From Aquificota bacterium (GTDB lineage Bacteria; Aquificota; Aquificia; Desulfurobacteriales; DQVG01): 64,000 nt of DNA. The position numbers and the translations under genes are program-made. This document shows, one piece after another, positions 10,312-20,940 of this stretch. The notes below the pieces were generated by a model. The model had not been told where the DNA came from. It saw only the letters and a program-made list of their open reading frames with translations, and did no database searches. The number at the start of each line of letters is the position of its first letter. The stretch's first letter is position 1. The stretch is taken from NCBI GenBank assembly GCA_027002265.1, contig JAMOTM010000052.1, forward strand, positions 1 to 64,000, written 5' to 3'.

Positions 10312-10932
10312 ATGAAAAATATTTTAAAAATATTTTTGGGAATATATTTTCTTTTATTTTCTTTTGCATCTGCGGCTTCTAAAGTAGAAAAAATATATAA
10401 AGGAGTATTAGAAGATGATATTATTTCTTTTGATCCTCTAAGCATGTTTTTCGGCGATTTTCATATAAATGGAAATTTTGCTTTAAAAGGTGTTTCAGAT
10501 AATTTAGCTATAGAAACAGATTTCCTATATCATATAAAAAGTGATCAAACATCTAAATCCCCCTTATATAACAACACTTCCATAACTTGGACTACAAAAG
10601 GTGGTTTTATAAGTTTTGCTATAAATTTTTATCCAAATACAGCACCTTTTAAAGAATTTTTTGGTATATTTGCGGGATATTTTGTTGAAAAATATTCTGA
10701 TCCTAAGGTGGCACCTGGAAGTAACATTACGCTTAAAACTACAGATGTAAAAAGAAAAAATACAGCATTTGGCATACAAGCTGGATATAATTATATTTTC
10801 TCAAATAATATGGTAATTAGTTTAAAGGTTATGTATCCTATTTTAGTATTTGGAGACGATCCTGTTTCTGTTCCTCCAGTAGATAATTTAAATCATCCAC
10901 GTGGATATATATATATAGGATATAAATTTTAA
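10312..10932 (+). CDS. predicted outer-membrane beta-barrel protein
   Basis: Signal peptide, OmpW-like strands, C-terminal YIYIGYKF. Confidence 0.55.
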   Translation: MKNILKIFLGIYFLLFSFASAASKVEKIYKGVLEDDIISFDPLSMFFGDFHINGNFALKGVSDNLAIETDFLYHIKSDQTSKSPLYNNTSITWTTKGGFISFAINFYPNTAPFKEFFGIFAGYFVEKYSDPKVAPGSNITLKTTDVKRKNTAFGIQAGYNYIFSNNMVISLKVMYPILVFGDDPVSVPPVDNLNHPRGYIYIGYKF

Positions 10933-10950
10933 TTTAAAAGATAAAATAAA

Positions 10951-11913
10951 ATGATAGTTTTAACCTTAGGAGAACCATCTGGCATTTCATACGAAATATT
11001 TTTAAAAACATTTCCTTTTTTAGAAAAAACTTTCAGCAAAGAAAGGAAAATCTATATAGGTTCAAAAATTTTTTTAAAGTTCCTTTTAAGGGGAAAATAT
11101 TCAAAAAAAATATCTTTATACAAACGCTTAAAAATTGATAAAAAATTTAAAAATATAAAGCTTTTTCCAAAATATATTTTTGGGAAAAATATAAAAATAA
11201 ATGGTTATATTACCTATTTAACTTTAAAAGAAGCTTTGAAAGTTTTAAAATTTAGAAAGAAAAGCTCTAAAAATATCTTTATAGAAAACATATTAAAAAA
11301 ACGTTATGTTCTTATTACTCTTCCTTTAAATAAAAAAAATATTCCAAAAAAAGATTTTATAGGTCATACTGAATTTTTAGGAAAATTTTTTAAAAGTAGA
11401 CCTACTATGCTTATGGGAAATAAGTATTATACTTTTGCTTTTTTTACCACTCACCTTCCTTTGAGAGAGGCGATAAAAAAAATAAAGAAAAAAAATATAA
11501 AAAGTCTTATTGAAAATTTAAAAAAAGAATTTCCACATATAAAAAGAATTGGGGTCTTTTCTCTAAATCCCCACGGGGGAGAAGAAGGAAAACTTGGAGA
11601 AGAAGAAATAAAAGAAATTATTCCTGCTATAGAGGAAATAAAAAAGGAATATAAAGATATTTATATTTTTTGCAAGCCTTCAGATACCATTTTATTTGAA
11701 AAAGCAGACGTTTACATAGCTCTCTTTCATGATCAAGCTCTGATACCTTTAAAATTAACAGATAAAAAAGGAATTTATAATATAACCTTAGGATTACCTA
11801 TATTTAGGATTTCTCCCGGACATGGAACCGCCTATGACATAGCTGGAAAAGGCATTTGTAAGGAAGACAGCTTTTTAGAAATTATAAAAAAAATAAAAAG
11901 AGAGATCCGCTAA
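10951..11913 (+). CDS. pdxA: 4-hydroxythreonine-4-phosphate dehydrogenase
   Basis: GEPSGISYEI, GHTEFL, HDQALIPLKL...GLPIFRISPGHGTAYDIAGKG. Confidence 0.88.
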   Translation: MIVLTLGEPSGISYEIFLKTFPFLEKTFSKERKIYIGSKIFLKFLLRGKYSKKISLYKRLKIDKKFKNIKLFPKYIFGKNIKINGYITYLTLKEALKVLKFRKKSSKNIFIENILKKRYVLITLPLNKKNIPKKDFIGHTEFLGKFFKSRPTMLMGNKYYTFAFFTTHLPLREAIKKIKKKNIKSLIENLKKEFPHIKRIGVFSLNPHGGEEGKLGEEEIKEIIPAIEEIKKEYKDIYIFCKPSDTILFEKADVYIALFHDQALIPLKLTDKKGIYNITLGLPIFRISPGHGTAYDIAGKGICKEDSFLEIIKKIKREIR

Positions 11914-11924
11914 CGCGTGATCTC
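11902..11924 (-). terminator. Hairpin GAGATC/GATCTC with inner CGC-TAAC-GCG; on the minus strand followed by TCTTTTTATTTTTTT
   Basis: Sequence inspection. Confidence 0.6.
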
Positions 11925-12053
11925 CCCGGTGGTATATTTAAAGCAACTTGTTTTTGGTTTTAAAGCTCCAAGTAACCAGCTTTCTGTTTTAGGAGGTAAG
12001 CCTACCTTTTCTACTAGCTTTTCTCTTGTGAGTCTTCTTACTATTTCTCTCAT
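11910..12053 (-). CDS. unannotated 47-aa protein MREIVRRLTREKLVEKVGLPPKTESWLLGALKPKTSCFKYTTGEITR
   Basis: AGGAGGTAAGCC-ATG on minus strand, conserved in copy 2; stop lies within the hairpin; absent from the ORF track (below size cutoff). Confidence 0.65.
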   Translation of the reverse strand: MREIVRRLTREKLVEKVGLPPKTESWLLGALKPKTSCFKYTTGEITR

Positions 12054-12243
12054 GGCTTACCTCCTAATGCTTAATTTTTCTTTATCTCTATTATTAAATT
12101 TATGAATTACCTAAAATTTTTCAAGTTTTTTTTACAAATTTTTTACAGTTTAAATATTTTTGTAAGGAATAAAAATGAAGTCTTGAAAACTATTTACTTT
12201 TTTTTAAATTATCCTAAGAGTGAAAAAAACTTAATCTTATAAG

Positions 12244-12576
12244 ATGGAAATATCAGAGATCATGACTTTAATAGCGGTATCAATTAATGGAATAAAAATA
12301 AGAATAACAAAAGAAAGATTAAAACATATTTTAGAAAATCATCCTGAAATTAAGGGTATGGAACATTTAATATTAGAAACCATAGAAAATCCAGATTTAA
12401 TTTTAGAAGGAGATTATGAGGAATATTTGGCGGTTAAAAAGTATTTAAAAACACCTGTGTCGGAAAATAAATATTTGGTTGTAGTTTATAGAGAATTTGA
12501 GAATGATGGTTTTGTTATAACGGCATATTTCACAAGAAGATATTCTAAAAGGAGGAAAATTATATGGAAGCCTTAA
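12244..12576 (+). CDS. small nuclease-like (BECR/RelE-superfamily-type) hypothetical protein, putative toxin
   Basis: ITKERLKHILENHPE...ETIENPDLILEGDYEEYLAVK...YLVVVYRE..FVITAYFTRR; overlaps a DUF2283 gene. Confidence 0.45.
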   Translation: MEISEIMTLIAVSINGIKIRITKERLKHILENHPEIKGMEHLILETIENPDLILEGDYEEYLAVKKYLKTPVSENKYLVVVYREFENDGFVITAYFTRRYSKRRKIIWKP

Positions 12577-12779
12577 AGTCTCTAAATAATAAGATAGATT
12601 CTATTTATTATGATAAACTCGGAGATGTACTGTATATATCTATAAAAAATACAAAAAAAGCTGAGGGAATTGATGTAGGTAATGGTGTCATTCTTAGAGT
12701 TGATCCTAATAGCAAGGAGCTAGTGGGTATAACTATTTTAAATTATAAGAAAATAATAAAAGAGTATTTTAAAGATTAG
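12564..12779 (+). CDS. DUF2283 domain protein, putative antitoxin partner
   Basis: IDSIYYDKLGDVLYISI...EGIDVGNGVILRVDPNSKELVGITILN. Confidence 0.75.
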   Translation: MEALKSLNNKIDSIYYDKLGDVLYISIKNTKKAEGIDVGNGVILRVDPNSKELVGITILNYKKIIKEYFKD

Positions 12780-13060
12780 GTACTCATTATCTACTAAAGT
12801 ATATTAACCTAAGTTGCTAGTTATAAATTTGTGTGTACGAAAATAAAATAAGTTATGTCTGATTTTTGAAAGTTAAAAAAACTTTATTAATATCTAATTA
12901 CTTGAAAATAAAAACTTTAGCTAATTTTGTCTTCAAATGGCAACTTGAGTTATATTAACAGGCATTTTAATAAAAAAAATGGAGAATGAGCCAACTTAAA
13001 GATGGATTTATTTGTACAAATAAAAAAAGTTATAACTCAAATAGATGGGTAATTAGAAGG

Positions 13061-13320
13061 GAGATCCGCTAACGCGTGATCTCCCCGGTGGTATATTTAA
13101 AGCAACTTGTTTTTGGTTTTGAAAACTCAAGTAACCAGCTTTCTGCTTTAGGAGGTAAGCCTACCTTTTCTACTAGCTTTTCTCTTGTGATTCTTCTTAC
13201 TATTTCTCTCATGGCTTACCTCCCAATGCTTAATTTTTCTTTATCTCTATTATTAAATTTATAAATTACCTAAAATTTTTCAAGTTTTTTTACAAATTTT
13301 TTACAATTTGAATATTTTTG
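13061..13320. repeat. ~260-bp direct repeat, copy 2
   Basis: Direct alignment to 11902-12162. Confidence 0.95.
13069..13212 (-). CDS. unannotated 47-aa paralog MREIVRRITREKLVEKVGLPPKAESWLLEFSKPKTSCFKYTTGEITR
   Basis: Strong RBS (GGGAGGTAAGCC-ATG) on minus strand; frame intact despite nucleotide differences from copy 1. Confidence 0.65.
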   Translation of the reverse strand: MREIVRRITREKLVEKVGLPPKAESWLLEFSKPKTSCFKYTTGEITR

Positions 13321-13405
13321 GAATATTTTCAAAATTTTTCGTTAAAATATATATTTAACTTTTTAAGCAATATAAAAGACTACATATTTATAGGGAGGAA
13401 AAACT

Positions 13406-14881
13406 ATGCTTGGAAAAGTAGTGTTTCTATTTGAAAAAAATAAAAAATCTAATTTATATAAAGATTTAAATAAAAATAATGTTTTAGATAAGTATTTGGA
13501 AGCAAATAATTTTAAGTGGAAAAGCGGAGAGATTGCTGTAATTCCATATTATGACTTTGAAAAAGAACACTTTGCAGACGGATTTGGATTTGTAGTAGTA
13601 GCTTGTGTAAAGGAAAAATTTGAGCCTGAAGAAATCCGCTCAGTTATCGCAAAAGCAGCAAAGACCTTAAAAAATAAAGTGGAAACTTTAGAGGTAGAAA
13701 GGTTTTCAGATTCTAAAGATTTTATAGAACCAGCTTTTGAAGGTTTTTATATTGGAACGTATGAGTTTGATAAATTCAAAGAAAAAAAGGAAGAAAATAA
13801 AATTAAGCTTACTCATATAGATCTTATAAAGACTGAAGGTCCAAAACAAGTTTTATTTGAGGCTCCAAAAATTGTAAAAGCTGTGTCTCTAGGGCAAGTT
13901 TATACAAGAGATCTAGTAAATATGCCTCCAAATGAATTTATTCCAGAAAGTTTTATAAAAGAAGCTGAAAAACTTGCAAAGGAATATGGCTTTGATATTA
14001 AAGTTTTAAAGGGAGAAGAGTTAAAAAAAGAGGGGTTTATAGGAATATACTCGGTAGGAAAAGGTTCTAAAAATCCTCCGGTATTTATTCATTTAGTATA
14101 TCGTGGGAAAAATCCAAAGAAAAAGGTAGCTTTAGTCGGAAAAGGTTTAACTTTTGATGCTGGAGGTTTGGATATAAAACCTCCTAACTTTATGAGAAAT
14201 ATGAAAATGGATAAAGCTGGAGCCTGCACAGTTTTAGGAATTATGAAGGCTATTGGAGAATATAAACCAGAAGATTTAGAGATTCATGCTTTTATTGGAG
14301 GAGCGGAGAATTTACCTTCTGCAAATGCTTATAAACCCGATGATATTTTAAAGTATAAAAATGGAAAAAGCGTAGAAATAGATAACACCGATGCAGAAGG
14401 TAGACTTGTTCTTGCGGATCTTTTAATTGAAGCAAGTAATGTAAATCCAGATTTAATTATCAATATGGCAACTTTAACTGGGGCTTGCATGGTTGCTCTA
14501 GGAAGAAGTACTTTTGGGGTATTTGCAAATAATGAAAAAATTCAAGAAGAATTTTTAAAAGTAACTAAATGGTGTGGAGAGAAAGCCTGGCCTTTACCTT
14601 TAGATGAGGATTTAAAAGAAGACTTAAAATCTGAAGTTGCAGATATGAAAAACTGCGGAAGCAGATACGGTGGAGCAATAACAGCAGCTCTCTTTTTAAA
14701 GGAATTTGTAGATTTTGAAAAGGTAAAATATTTTGTGCATCTTGATATTGCAGGACCTGCCTTTTTTGAAAAACCATTTAAGTATTATTCTTATGGAGCT
14801 AGTGGTATACCTGTAAGAAGTGTCTTTAGATATATTGTAGAAAACTTTGAAAAGGAAGAAGAGGAGGAATATATTGATTAA
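13406..14881 (+). CDS. pepA: leucyl aminopeptidase (M17)
   Basis: NTDAEGRLVLADLL; VGKGLTFDAGGLDIKP. Confidence 0.92.
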   Translation: MLGKVVFLFEKNKKSNLYKDLNKNNVLDKYLEANNFKWKSGEIAVIPYYDFEKEHFADGFGFVVVACVKEKFEPEEIRSVIAKAAKTLKNKVETLEVERFSDSKDFIEPAFEGFYIGTYEFDKFKEKKEENKIKLTHIDLIKTEGPKQVLFEAPKIVKAVSLGQVYTRDLVNMPPNEFIPESFIKEAEKLAKEYGFDIKVLKGEELKKEGFIGIYSVGKGSKNPPVFIHLVYRGKNPKKKVALVGKGLTFDAGGLDIKPPNFMRNMKMDKAGACTVLGIMKAIGEYKPEDLEIHAFIGGAENLPSANAYKPDDILKYKNGKSVEIDNTDAEGRLVLADLLIEASNVNPDLIINMATLTGACMVALGRSTFGVFANNEKIQEEFLKVTKWCGEKAWPLPLDEDLKEDLKSEVADMKNCGSRYGGAITAALFLKEFVDFEKVKYFVHLDIAGPAFFEKPFKYYSYGASGIPVRSVFRYIVENFEKEEEEEYID

Positions 14882-14979
14882 TTATTAAATATTAATATAT
14901 TGTTACTCTATAGATAATTTTAAATAATCTAAAAAGAAAAAGAACAAGTTAAGAAGTTAAAAGAAGGGGGAAATTTAAT

Positions 14980-16728
14980 ATGCCTAAAATGAGTGGAGCT
15001 GAAATATTTGTAAGAGCTCTTGAGCTTGAGGGAGTAAAACATATTTTTGGATATCCGGGAGGAGCAGTTTTAGATATATACGATAAACTTAAGTTTTCAG
15101 ATATAGACCATATTTTAGTCAGACATGAACAAGCTGCAGCTATGGCTGCAGATGCTTATGCACGGGTTACTGGGAAAGTTGGTGTCTGCCTTGCAACTTC
15201 TGGACCCGGAGCTACAAACTTAGTTACAGGTTTAGCGGTTGCTCATATGGATTCTATTCCTGTAGTTGCTTTTACAGGTCAGGTTCCAACTTATATGATA
15301 GGAAATGATGCTTTTCAAGAAGTTGATACAACGGGTATTACAAGACCTATAAGTAAATATAATTTTTTAGTAAAAAAAATAGATGAACTTGCAGATACTA
15401 TAAAGAAAGCTTTTTATCTTGCAAGAAGTGGAAGGCCAGGTGTAGTAGTTGTAGATCTTCCTAAAGATGTAATTAGAGAAATTACTGAGTTTTTTGATAA
15501 AGAATATAAAAACAAAAAGGTAGAGATAAGAGGATACAAACCAAATTTAAAAGGTCATATTGGTCAAATTAAAAAAGCCGCAAAAGAACTTGTCCTTTCT
15601 GCAAAACCTGTTTTATATGTAGGTGGAGGAGTAATAGCTTCTGAAGCTTGGGATGAAGTAAGAGAGCTTTCTGAACTTTTAAATATTCCGGTAACTACTA
15701 CTTTAATGGCGCTGGGAGCTATTCCATATGATCATCCAAATTATCTTTACATGCTTGGGATGCATGGCTCTTATGCTGCAAATATGGCAATAACTGAGTG
15801 CGATTTACTTTTCGCTGTAGGTGCAAGATTTGATGACAGAGTAACTGGAAAACTAGAAGAATTTGCTCCTTATGCAACTGTAGTTCATATAGATGTGGAT
15901 CCAGCAGAAATTGGGAAAAATAAGAAAGTAGATATTCCTATTGTTGGAGATGCAAAACTTGTTTTAAGGGAGCTTATAAAAGAGGTCAAAAAACTTTTAA
16001 AAAAATATCCTGAAACTCAGGAAATTAGAAAAAAATGGCTTAAAGCCACTCAAAGATGGAAAGAAATGTATCCATTTTACTATGAACCTTCAGATAGAGT
16101 TATAAAACCTCAATATGTTGTTGAAAAGCTTTCTGAGCTTACAAATGGAGAGGCTATCATTACAACGGAAGTAGGACAAAATCAAATGTGGGCAGCTCAA
16201 TTTTACAGACTAAAAAAACCAAGACACTTTTTATCCTCTGGTGGACTCGGGGCTATGGGATATGGATTTCCAGCTGCCATTGGAGCTCAGGTTGCAAAAC
16301 CTGAGGCTACAGTAATAGATATAGCTGGAGACGGTTCTATTCAAATGAATATTCAGGAGCTGGCTACAGCCGTTCAATATAACTTGCCTGTAAAAATTGC
16401 GATATTAAATAATGGCTTTCTAGGTATGGTTAGACAATGGCAAGGAATGTTTTATGATAAAAATTATTCAAACGTATGTTTAAGTGTTCAACCAGATTTT
16501 GTAAAACTTGCAGAAAGTTATGGAGCTGTCGGTCTTAGAGCCGAAAAACCTGAGGAAGTAGAGGAAGTAATTAAAGAAGCTCTTTCTATAAAGGATAAAC
16601 CTGTAGTTATGGACTTTATATGTGATAGAGAGGAAGATGTTTTACCTTTTGTGCCTCCAGGTATGGCTTTAAAAGACATGGTTTTACCAAAATATAAAAA
16701 GAAAAAAGCTATTAAAAAGGTAGTTTAA
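14980..16728 (+). CDS. ilvB: acetolactate synthase large subunit
   Basis: IFGYPGGAVLDIYD...; GDGSIQMNIQELATA. Confidence 0.95.
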   Translation: MPKMSGAEIFVRALELEGVKHIFGYPGGAVLDIYDKLKFSDIDHILVRHEQAAAMAADAYARVTGKVGVCLATSGPGATNLVTGLAVAHMDSIPVVAFTGQVPTYMIGNDAFQEVDTTGITRPISKYNFLVKKIDELADTIKKAFYLARSGRPGVVVVDLPKDVIREITEFFDKEYKNKKVEIRGYKPNLKGHIGQIKKAAKELVLSAKPVLYVGGGVIASEAWDEVRELSELLNIPVTTTLMALGAIPYDHPNYLYMLGMHGSYAANMAITECDLLFAVGARFDDRVTGKLEEFAPYATVVHIDVDPAEIGKNKKVDIPIVGDAKLVLRELIKEVKKLLKKYPETQEIRKKWLKATQRWKEMYPFYYEPSDRVIKPQYVVEKLSELTNGEAIITTEVGQNQMWAAQFYRLKKPRHFLSSGGLGAMGYGFPAAIGAQVAKPEATVIDIAGDGSIQMNIQELATAVQYNLPVKIAILNNGFLGMVRQWQGMFYDKNYSNVCLSVQPDFVKLAESYGAVGLRAEKPEEVEEVIKEALSIKDKPVVMDFICDREEDVLPFVPPGMALKDMVLPKYKKKKAIKKVV

Positions 16729-16741
16729 TTGGGGGAAAAAC

Positions 16742-17257
16742 ATGGAAAAGGCTTGTTATAAAAAACATATAATTACAGTTCTTGTTGAAAACAAACCTGG
16801 AGCTCTTGCAAGAATCGTAGAGCTTTTTACAGCAAGAGGATACAATATTGAAAGTTTAAATGTAGGAGAAACTGAGGATAAAACTTTATCACGTTTAACT
16901 TTAGTAGTTTGTGGAGATGAAAAAGTTATAGAGCAAATTGTAAAGCAACTTAGAAAACTTATAGATGTTGTAAAGGTAAGGGATTTAACTGGAAAACCCT
17001 GCTTAGATAGAGAACTTTTAATTGTAAGAGTAAATGTAGATACCAAAGATAAAAAAGATGAAGCTAAAAGACTTTCTGAAATTTTTGGAGCTCAAATTGT
17101 AGATGTTTCTCACGATGAATATACCTTAGAGCTTACAGGTGATGAAGCCCAACTGGATGCCTTTATTGAGCTTATAAAACCTCTTGGTATAGTTGAAATG
17201 GCAAGAACCGGAAGAGTAGCTATGCTTAGAAGTCTTTATGGAAAAACTTTTGATTAA
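16742..17257 (+). CDS. ilvN: acetolactate synthase small subunit
   Basis: VLVENKPGALARIVELFTARGYNIESLNVG. Confidence 0.95.
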   Translation: MEKACYKKHIITVLVENKPGALARIVELFTARGYNIESLNVGETEDKTLSRLTLVVCGDEKVIEQIVKQLRKLIDVVKVRDLTGKPCLDRELLIVRVNVDTKDKKDEAKRLSEIFGAQIVDVSHDEYTLELTGDEAQLDAFIELIKPLGIVEMARTGRVAMLRSLYGKTFD

Positions 17258-17268
17258 AGGGAAAGAAA

Positions 17269-18129
17269 ATGATAAGTAAAACAGAAAAAGATATTTTTAA
17301 TCTAGAAGATTTTGATAAGGAAAAAGTAAAAAATATTTTAATATCTTTCATACAAAATGAAATAGAAAAATTTGGTTTTAAAAAAGTAGTTGTAGGGCTC
17401 TCAGGCGGTATAGATAGTGCTCTTTCTTGTACGCTTGCTACTTTAGCTTTAGGAAAGGATAATGTAATTCCCGTGTTTATGCCTTATAAAACTTCTTCAA
17501 AAGAAAGTTATAAGCATGCAAAGCTTCTTTGTGAAAAATTGGATTTAAAATTAAATATAATAGATATAACTCCACAAATAGATATGTACTTTGAGAAAGT
17601 AGAAAAGATCTTTCCTACCGAGAAATTAAAACTTAGAAAGGCAAATAAAATGGCCAGAGAAAGAATGTCGATTTTATATGATATTGCTTATGAAAATAAT
17701 GCTTTAGTTTTAGGAACTTCAAATAAAAGTGAAATTTTATTAGGTTACTTTACTCGTTGGGGAGATCAAGCTAATGATTTAAATCCAATTGGGGATCTTT
17801 ATAAAACTCAAGTTTGGGAGCTTTCAAAATATTTAAATATTCCAGAAGAAATCATAAAAAAACCGCCTTCTGCCGATCTTTGGGTAGGTCAAACTGATGA
17901 AAAGGAAATAGGAGTACCTTATAAAGTTCTAGATAAAATACTTTATGGATATGTAGATTTAAGAATATCAAAAGAAAAGCTTTATAACTATTTTGAAAGA
18001 AATATTGTAAATAAAATAATTTCAAAGGTTAATTTTTCTCAATATAAACGTCTTTTGCCTATAATATGTAAGATATCTGGACGATGTATAGATAAGGAGT
18101 TTTTATATGCTCGAGATATTTTTCATTAG
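17269..18129 (+). CDS. nadE: NAD+ synthetase
   Basis: VVGLSGGIDSALS; GTSNKSEILLGYFTRWGD. Confidence 0.92.
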   Translation: MISKTEKDIFNLEDFDKEKVKNILISFIQNEIEKFGFKKVVVGLSGGIDSALSCTLATLALGKDNVIPVFMPYKTSSKESYKHAKLLCEKLDLKLNIIDITPQIDMYFEKVEKIFPTEKLKLRKANKMARERMSILYDIAYENNALVLGTSNKSEILLGYFTRWGDQANDLNPIGDLYKTQVWELSKYLNIPEEIIKKPPSADLWVGQTDEKEIGVPYKVLDKILYGYVDLRISKEKLYNYFERNIVNKIISKVNFSQYKRLLPIICKISGRCIDKEFLYARDIFH

Positions 18130-18197
18130 AATTTAAATATATTTTAGATATTTTGTTTATAACTTTTGATTGAAATTTGACAAAAGGGGAAATTAAG

Positions 18198-20906
18198 ATG
18201 AAAGCTATAAAAAATATAAAAAACAGCTTAATTCTAATTGTTCTTTTACCTATTTTCTGCGTATCCCCAATCTTAATAAAAGATGTAAAACATACTTATG
18301 ATTTTTATAGTAAAGTTAAGTTCACAAAGGAAAATATAAAAATAATCAAAGAAGTTTCAGATTTAATTCATTTAATGGAAGTTGAAAGAGGACTTTCTAC
18401 AGTTTTTATTTCATCTGGTGGAGATAAAAGTCTTCCAGTTTATAAAAAGGTTCTTGCTCAACGTCAAAAAGTAGATAAAGTGTTTTTAAAATTAAATAAA
18501 GATATTCAAAGTCTGCAAGATAATGAAGCAATTAAAATAGTAAAGGAAATGGCAATAAAACTTCAAAATTTAAGAAAAAAAGTAGATAGTACGGATATAT
18601 ATTATCTTGATGTTTTAAAAGAATACACCAAAATTATAGAAAATTTAGCTCGTATTATTGTAAAATTTTATGCGGAGATAGAAGGGACTTCCTTATATCC
18701 TTATCTTGTTCCTTATTATCCATTTATTATCTATAAGGATCAATATGGAATTGAAAGGGCACTTGCTTCAAGTACAACTGCTTGGTGGCATAGATTTAAG
18801 GATCCAAAGAAAATTCCAAGAGATTTACTTGATTATTATCTCATTGTAAATATTAAAGAGAAAGACTATAAAAATCTTTTAGTTTCTATATCTAAAAAAG
18901 ATTTTAGAAAAGACTTTCTAAAGCTTGAGAAAACTCCAGAGTATAAAAATATAGAAAAAATAAAAACTATTATTTTAAATAAAGAATTTAGAGCTCTAAA
19001 TTCTTATAGACCACTTCAAGTTTTCCAAATATATACAAACTTTCTAAAAGTTCTTAAAAAATTCCAAGATAAAACTTTAAATAGATTCCAAAATATTATT
19101 CAGAAAGATTATGTAAATATTTGGAAGGAAATTATTATAAGAATTATTGCTCTTTTAACTTTAATACTTTCTCTTCTTTATGCTTGGATTCTAAGAAATA
19201 AAATAGTGGAAGCTATCTTAGAAATTAAGGAAACTATTAAAAATATTGAAAATGGAAACTTAAATGTAAAAATCAATATTAAAGGCGAGGATGAATTTGC
19301 AGAAATTGCAAGGAATATAAATAATCTTATTAATGTTTTTAAAAATGTTATAAATGAAATAGCAAAAATTTCCAAAGAAATTTCTAATGGAAACTTAAAT
19401 GTAAGTATTCGCTCAGATATTTTTGTAGGAGATTTTAAAGTTATAAAAAATAATCTAGAAAATATTATTAGTAACCTTTATAACTTAATTTCTGAAATAA
19501 AAAAGGTATCTACAAGCTTATCTGAAGGTAGATTAAAAGTTAATATTGATCCAAGAGCCTTTAAAGGTAGTTTAACAGAGATTTATGATAATCTTTTAAA
19601 TATTACAAAAAACTTTGAAAAAACTATACAAATTATTAACCGAATAACTAATGATTTGAAAAATGCAGAGTTTAAGACATATGACGAGAATCTTTTACCT
19701 GGAGATTTAAAAGTTATTATTCAAAATATTAATGAAGCAAACAAAACTATTCGTAAAACTTTTGATCTTCTCGTGGAAATTTTAGAAAAAGCTGATATTA
19801 ATCAAGAGATTAATGTTGAAGCTTTAAGTGGAGAGTTAAAAAGAATAGCCCAAGCTATAAATACTTTTGCAGAATCTATCAAAGAATTTTTAAAAGAAGT
19901 AGAAAATTTTGTTTCTACCTTAAAAGAAGGTTATTTAAACGCAAATCTAGATTTATCAAAAGTTCCCGAAGGCCTTAGAGAAATTGGAAACGCACTTATA
20001 GAAATTCAAAGAGCATTTATTATGCTTAAAGAAAATATGCTTTTTGTAGCTAAAAAGCTTGCAAAAGGAGATTTAAGAGTTGTTTTAGATGAAAGTGCAT
20101 TTAAGGGGGACTTAAGAGAAATAGCAACATCTTTAAATAAAGGTATAAAAGCTTTAAGAAGTTCTATAGAAAAAACCTTGTCTACTTTACATGAAACTTT
20201 AAGAGCTCTTGAGGATAAAGTAGATGAGCTTATGCTTATAGTGGAAAAAATAAAGGTTCAAACTGATGAAACTCAAAAATCTTCTGAAAAAATAGATTTA
20301 ATTGCTAAAGATGTTGAAAACCTAGCAAATGAAATTTTAATGGTAAATGAGCTTTCGGAAAATACTTTAAAAACTATAAATAATACTCAAGAACTTATTC
20401 AAACTATTAAGGAAAAATTAAAAAAGAGAACAAAAGAACTTACAAATATTATTGAGTTAATTTTACAAATAGCAGAGCAAACTAATATGTTATCTTTAAA
20501 TGCGGCAATTGAAGCTGCAAGAGCAGGAGAACATGGAAGAGGTTTTGCCGTAGTAGCAGATGAAGTTAGAAAGCTTGCTCAAAAGGTGGTTTCAGCGACA
20601 GATCAGATTAGAAATACAATTTCTTCTTTAAATCAAGATATGGAAAAAGAGGTAATAGAAAATATAACTAAAGCTTTTGAAGAAATTCAAAATGCTACTC
20701 AAAAACTTCAGAATATTATTTCTCAAACTGCTAAAAAAGCTAAAAGTGAATCTGAAAAAATGAGAGAACTTGAAGAAACTATAAATGAGCTTTCACAAAT
20801 GGCAGTTGAAAATTTATCCCAATTAAATGAAGTAATTACTTCCATAAGAAGAATTTCTGAAAAGATTAAATATATCTATGATAGGCTCAATGAATTTAAA
20901 ATTTAA
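18198..20906 (+). CDS. methyl-accepting chemotaxis protein with NIT-like sensor domain and repeated HAMP-like segments; start probably ATG 18198
   Basis: [46 protein letters not shown]. Confidence 0.88.
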   Translation: MKAIKNIKNSLILIVLLPIFCVSPILIKDVKHTYDFYSKVKFTKENIKIIKEVSDLIHLMEVERGLSTVFISSGGDKSLPVYKKVLAQRQKVDKVFLKLNKDIQSLQDNEAIKIVKEMAIKLQNLRKKVDSTDIYYLDVLKEYTKIIENLARIIVKFYAEIEGTSLYPYLVPYYPFIIYKDQYGIERALASSTTAWWHRFKDPKKIPRDLLDYYLIVNIKEKDYKNLLVSISKKDFRKDFLKLEKTPEYKNIEKIKTIILNKEFRALNSYRPLQVFQIYTNFLKVLKKFQDKTLNRFQNIIQKDYVNIWKEIIIRIIALLTLILSLLYAWILRNKIVEAILEIKETIKNIENGNLNVKINIKGEDEFAEIARNINNLINVFKNVINEIAKISKEISNGNLNVSIRSDIFVGDFKVIKNNLENIISNLYNLISEIKKVSTSLSEGRLKVNIDPRAFKGSLTEIYDNLLNITKNFEKTIQIINRITNDLKNAEFKTYDENLLPGDLKVIIQNINEANKTIRKTFDLLVEILEKADINQEINVEALSGELKRIAQAINTFAESIKEFLKEVENFVSTLKEGYLNANLDLSKVPEGLREIGNALIEIQRAFIMLKENMLFVAKKLAKGDLRVVLDESAFKGDLREIATSLNKGIKALRSSIEKTLSTLHETLRALEDKVDELMLIVEKIKVQTDETQKSSEKIDLIAKDVENLANEILMVNELSENTLKTINNTQELIQTIKEKLKKRTKELTNIIELILQIAEQTNMLSLNAAIEAARAGEHGRGFAVVADEVRKLAQKVVSATDQIRNTISSLNQDMEKEVIENITKAFEEIQNATQKLQNIISQTAKKAKSESEKMRELEETINELSQMAVENLSQLNEVITSIRRISEKIKYIYDRLNEFKI

Positions 20907-20940
20907 TAGGTTAAATAAATAAAAAAAAGAGGAATTAAAA

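Larger units (their letters stand above)
11902..12162. repeat. ~260-bp direct repeat, copy 1 (overlaps the pdxA stop codon)
   Basis: gagatccgctaacgcgtgatctccccggtggtatatttaaagc... nearly identical to 13061-13320. Confidence 0.95.

Noticed and set aside
12945-13040. 10-bp inverted repeat TTGAGTTATA / TATAACTCAA as IS ends
   Set aside because: Short, AT-rich, no transposase sequence or target duplication inside; only weak evidence.
11917-13264. Plus-strand 62-aa ORFs (11917-12105 and 13076-13264, MISPVVYLKQLVFGF...)
   Set aside because: No ribosome-binding site; they are the antisense of the better supported minus-strand 47-aa genes.
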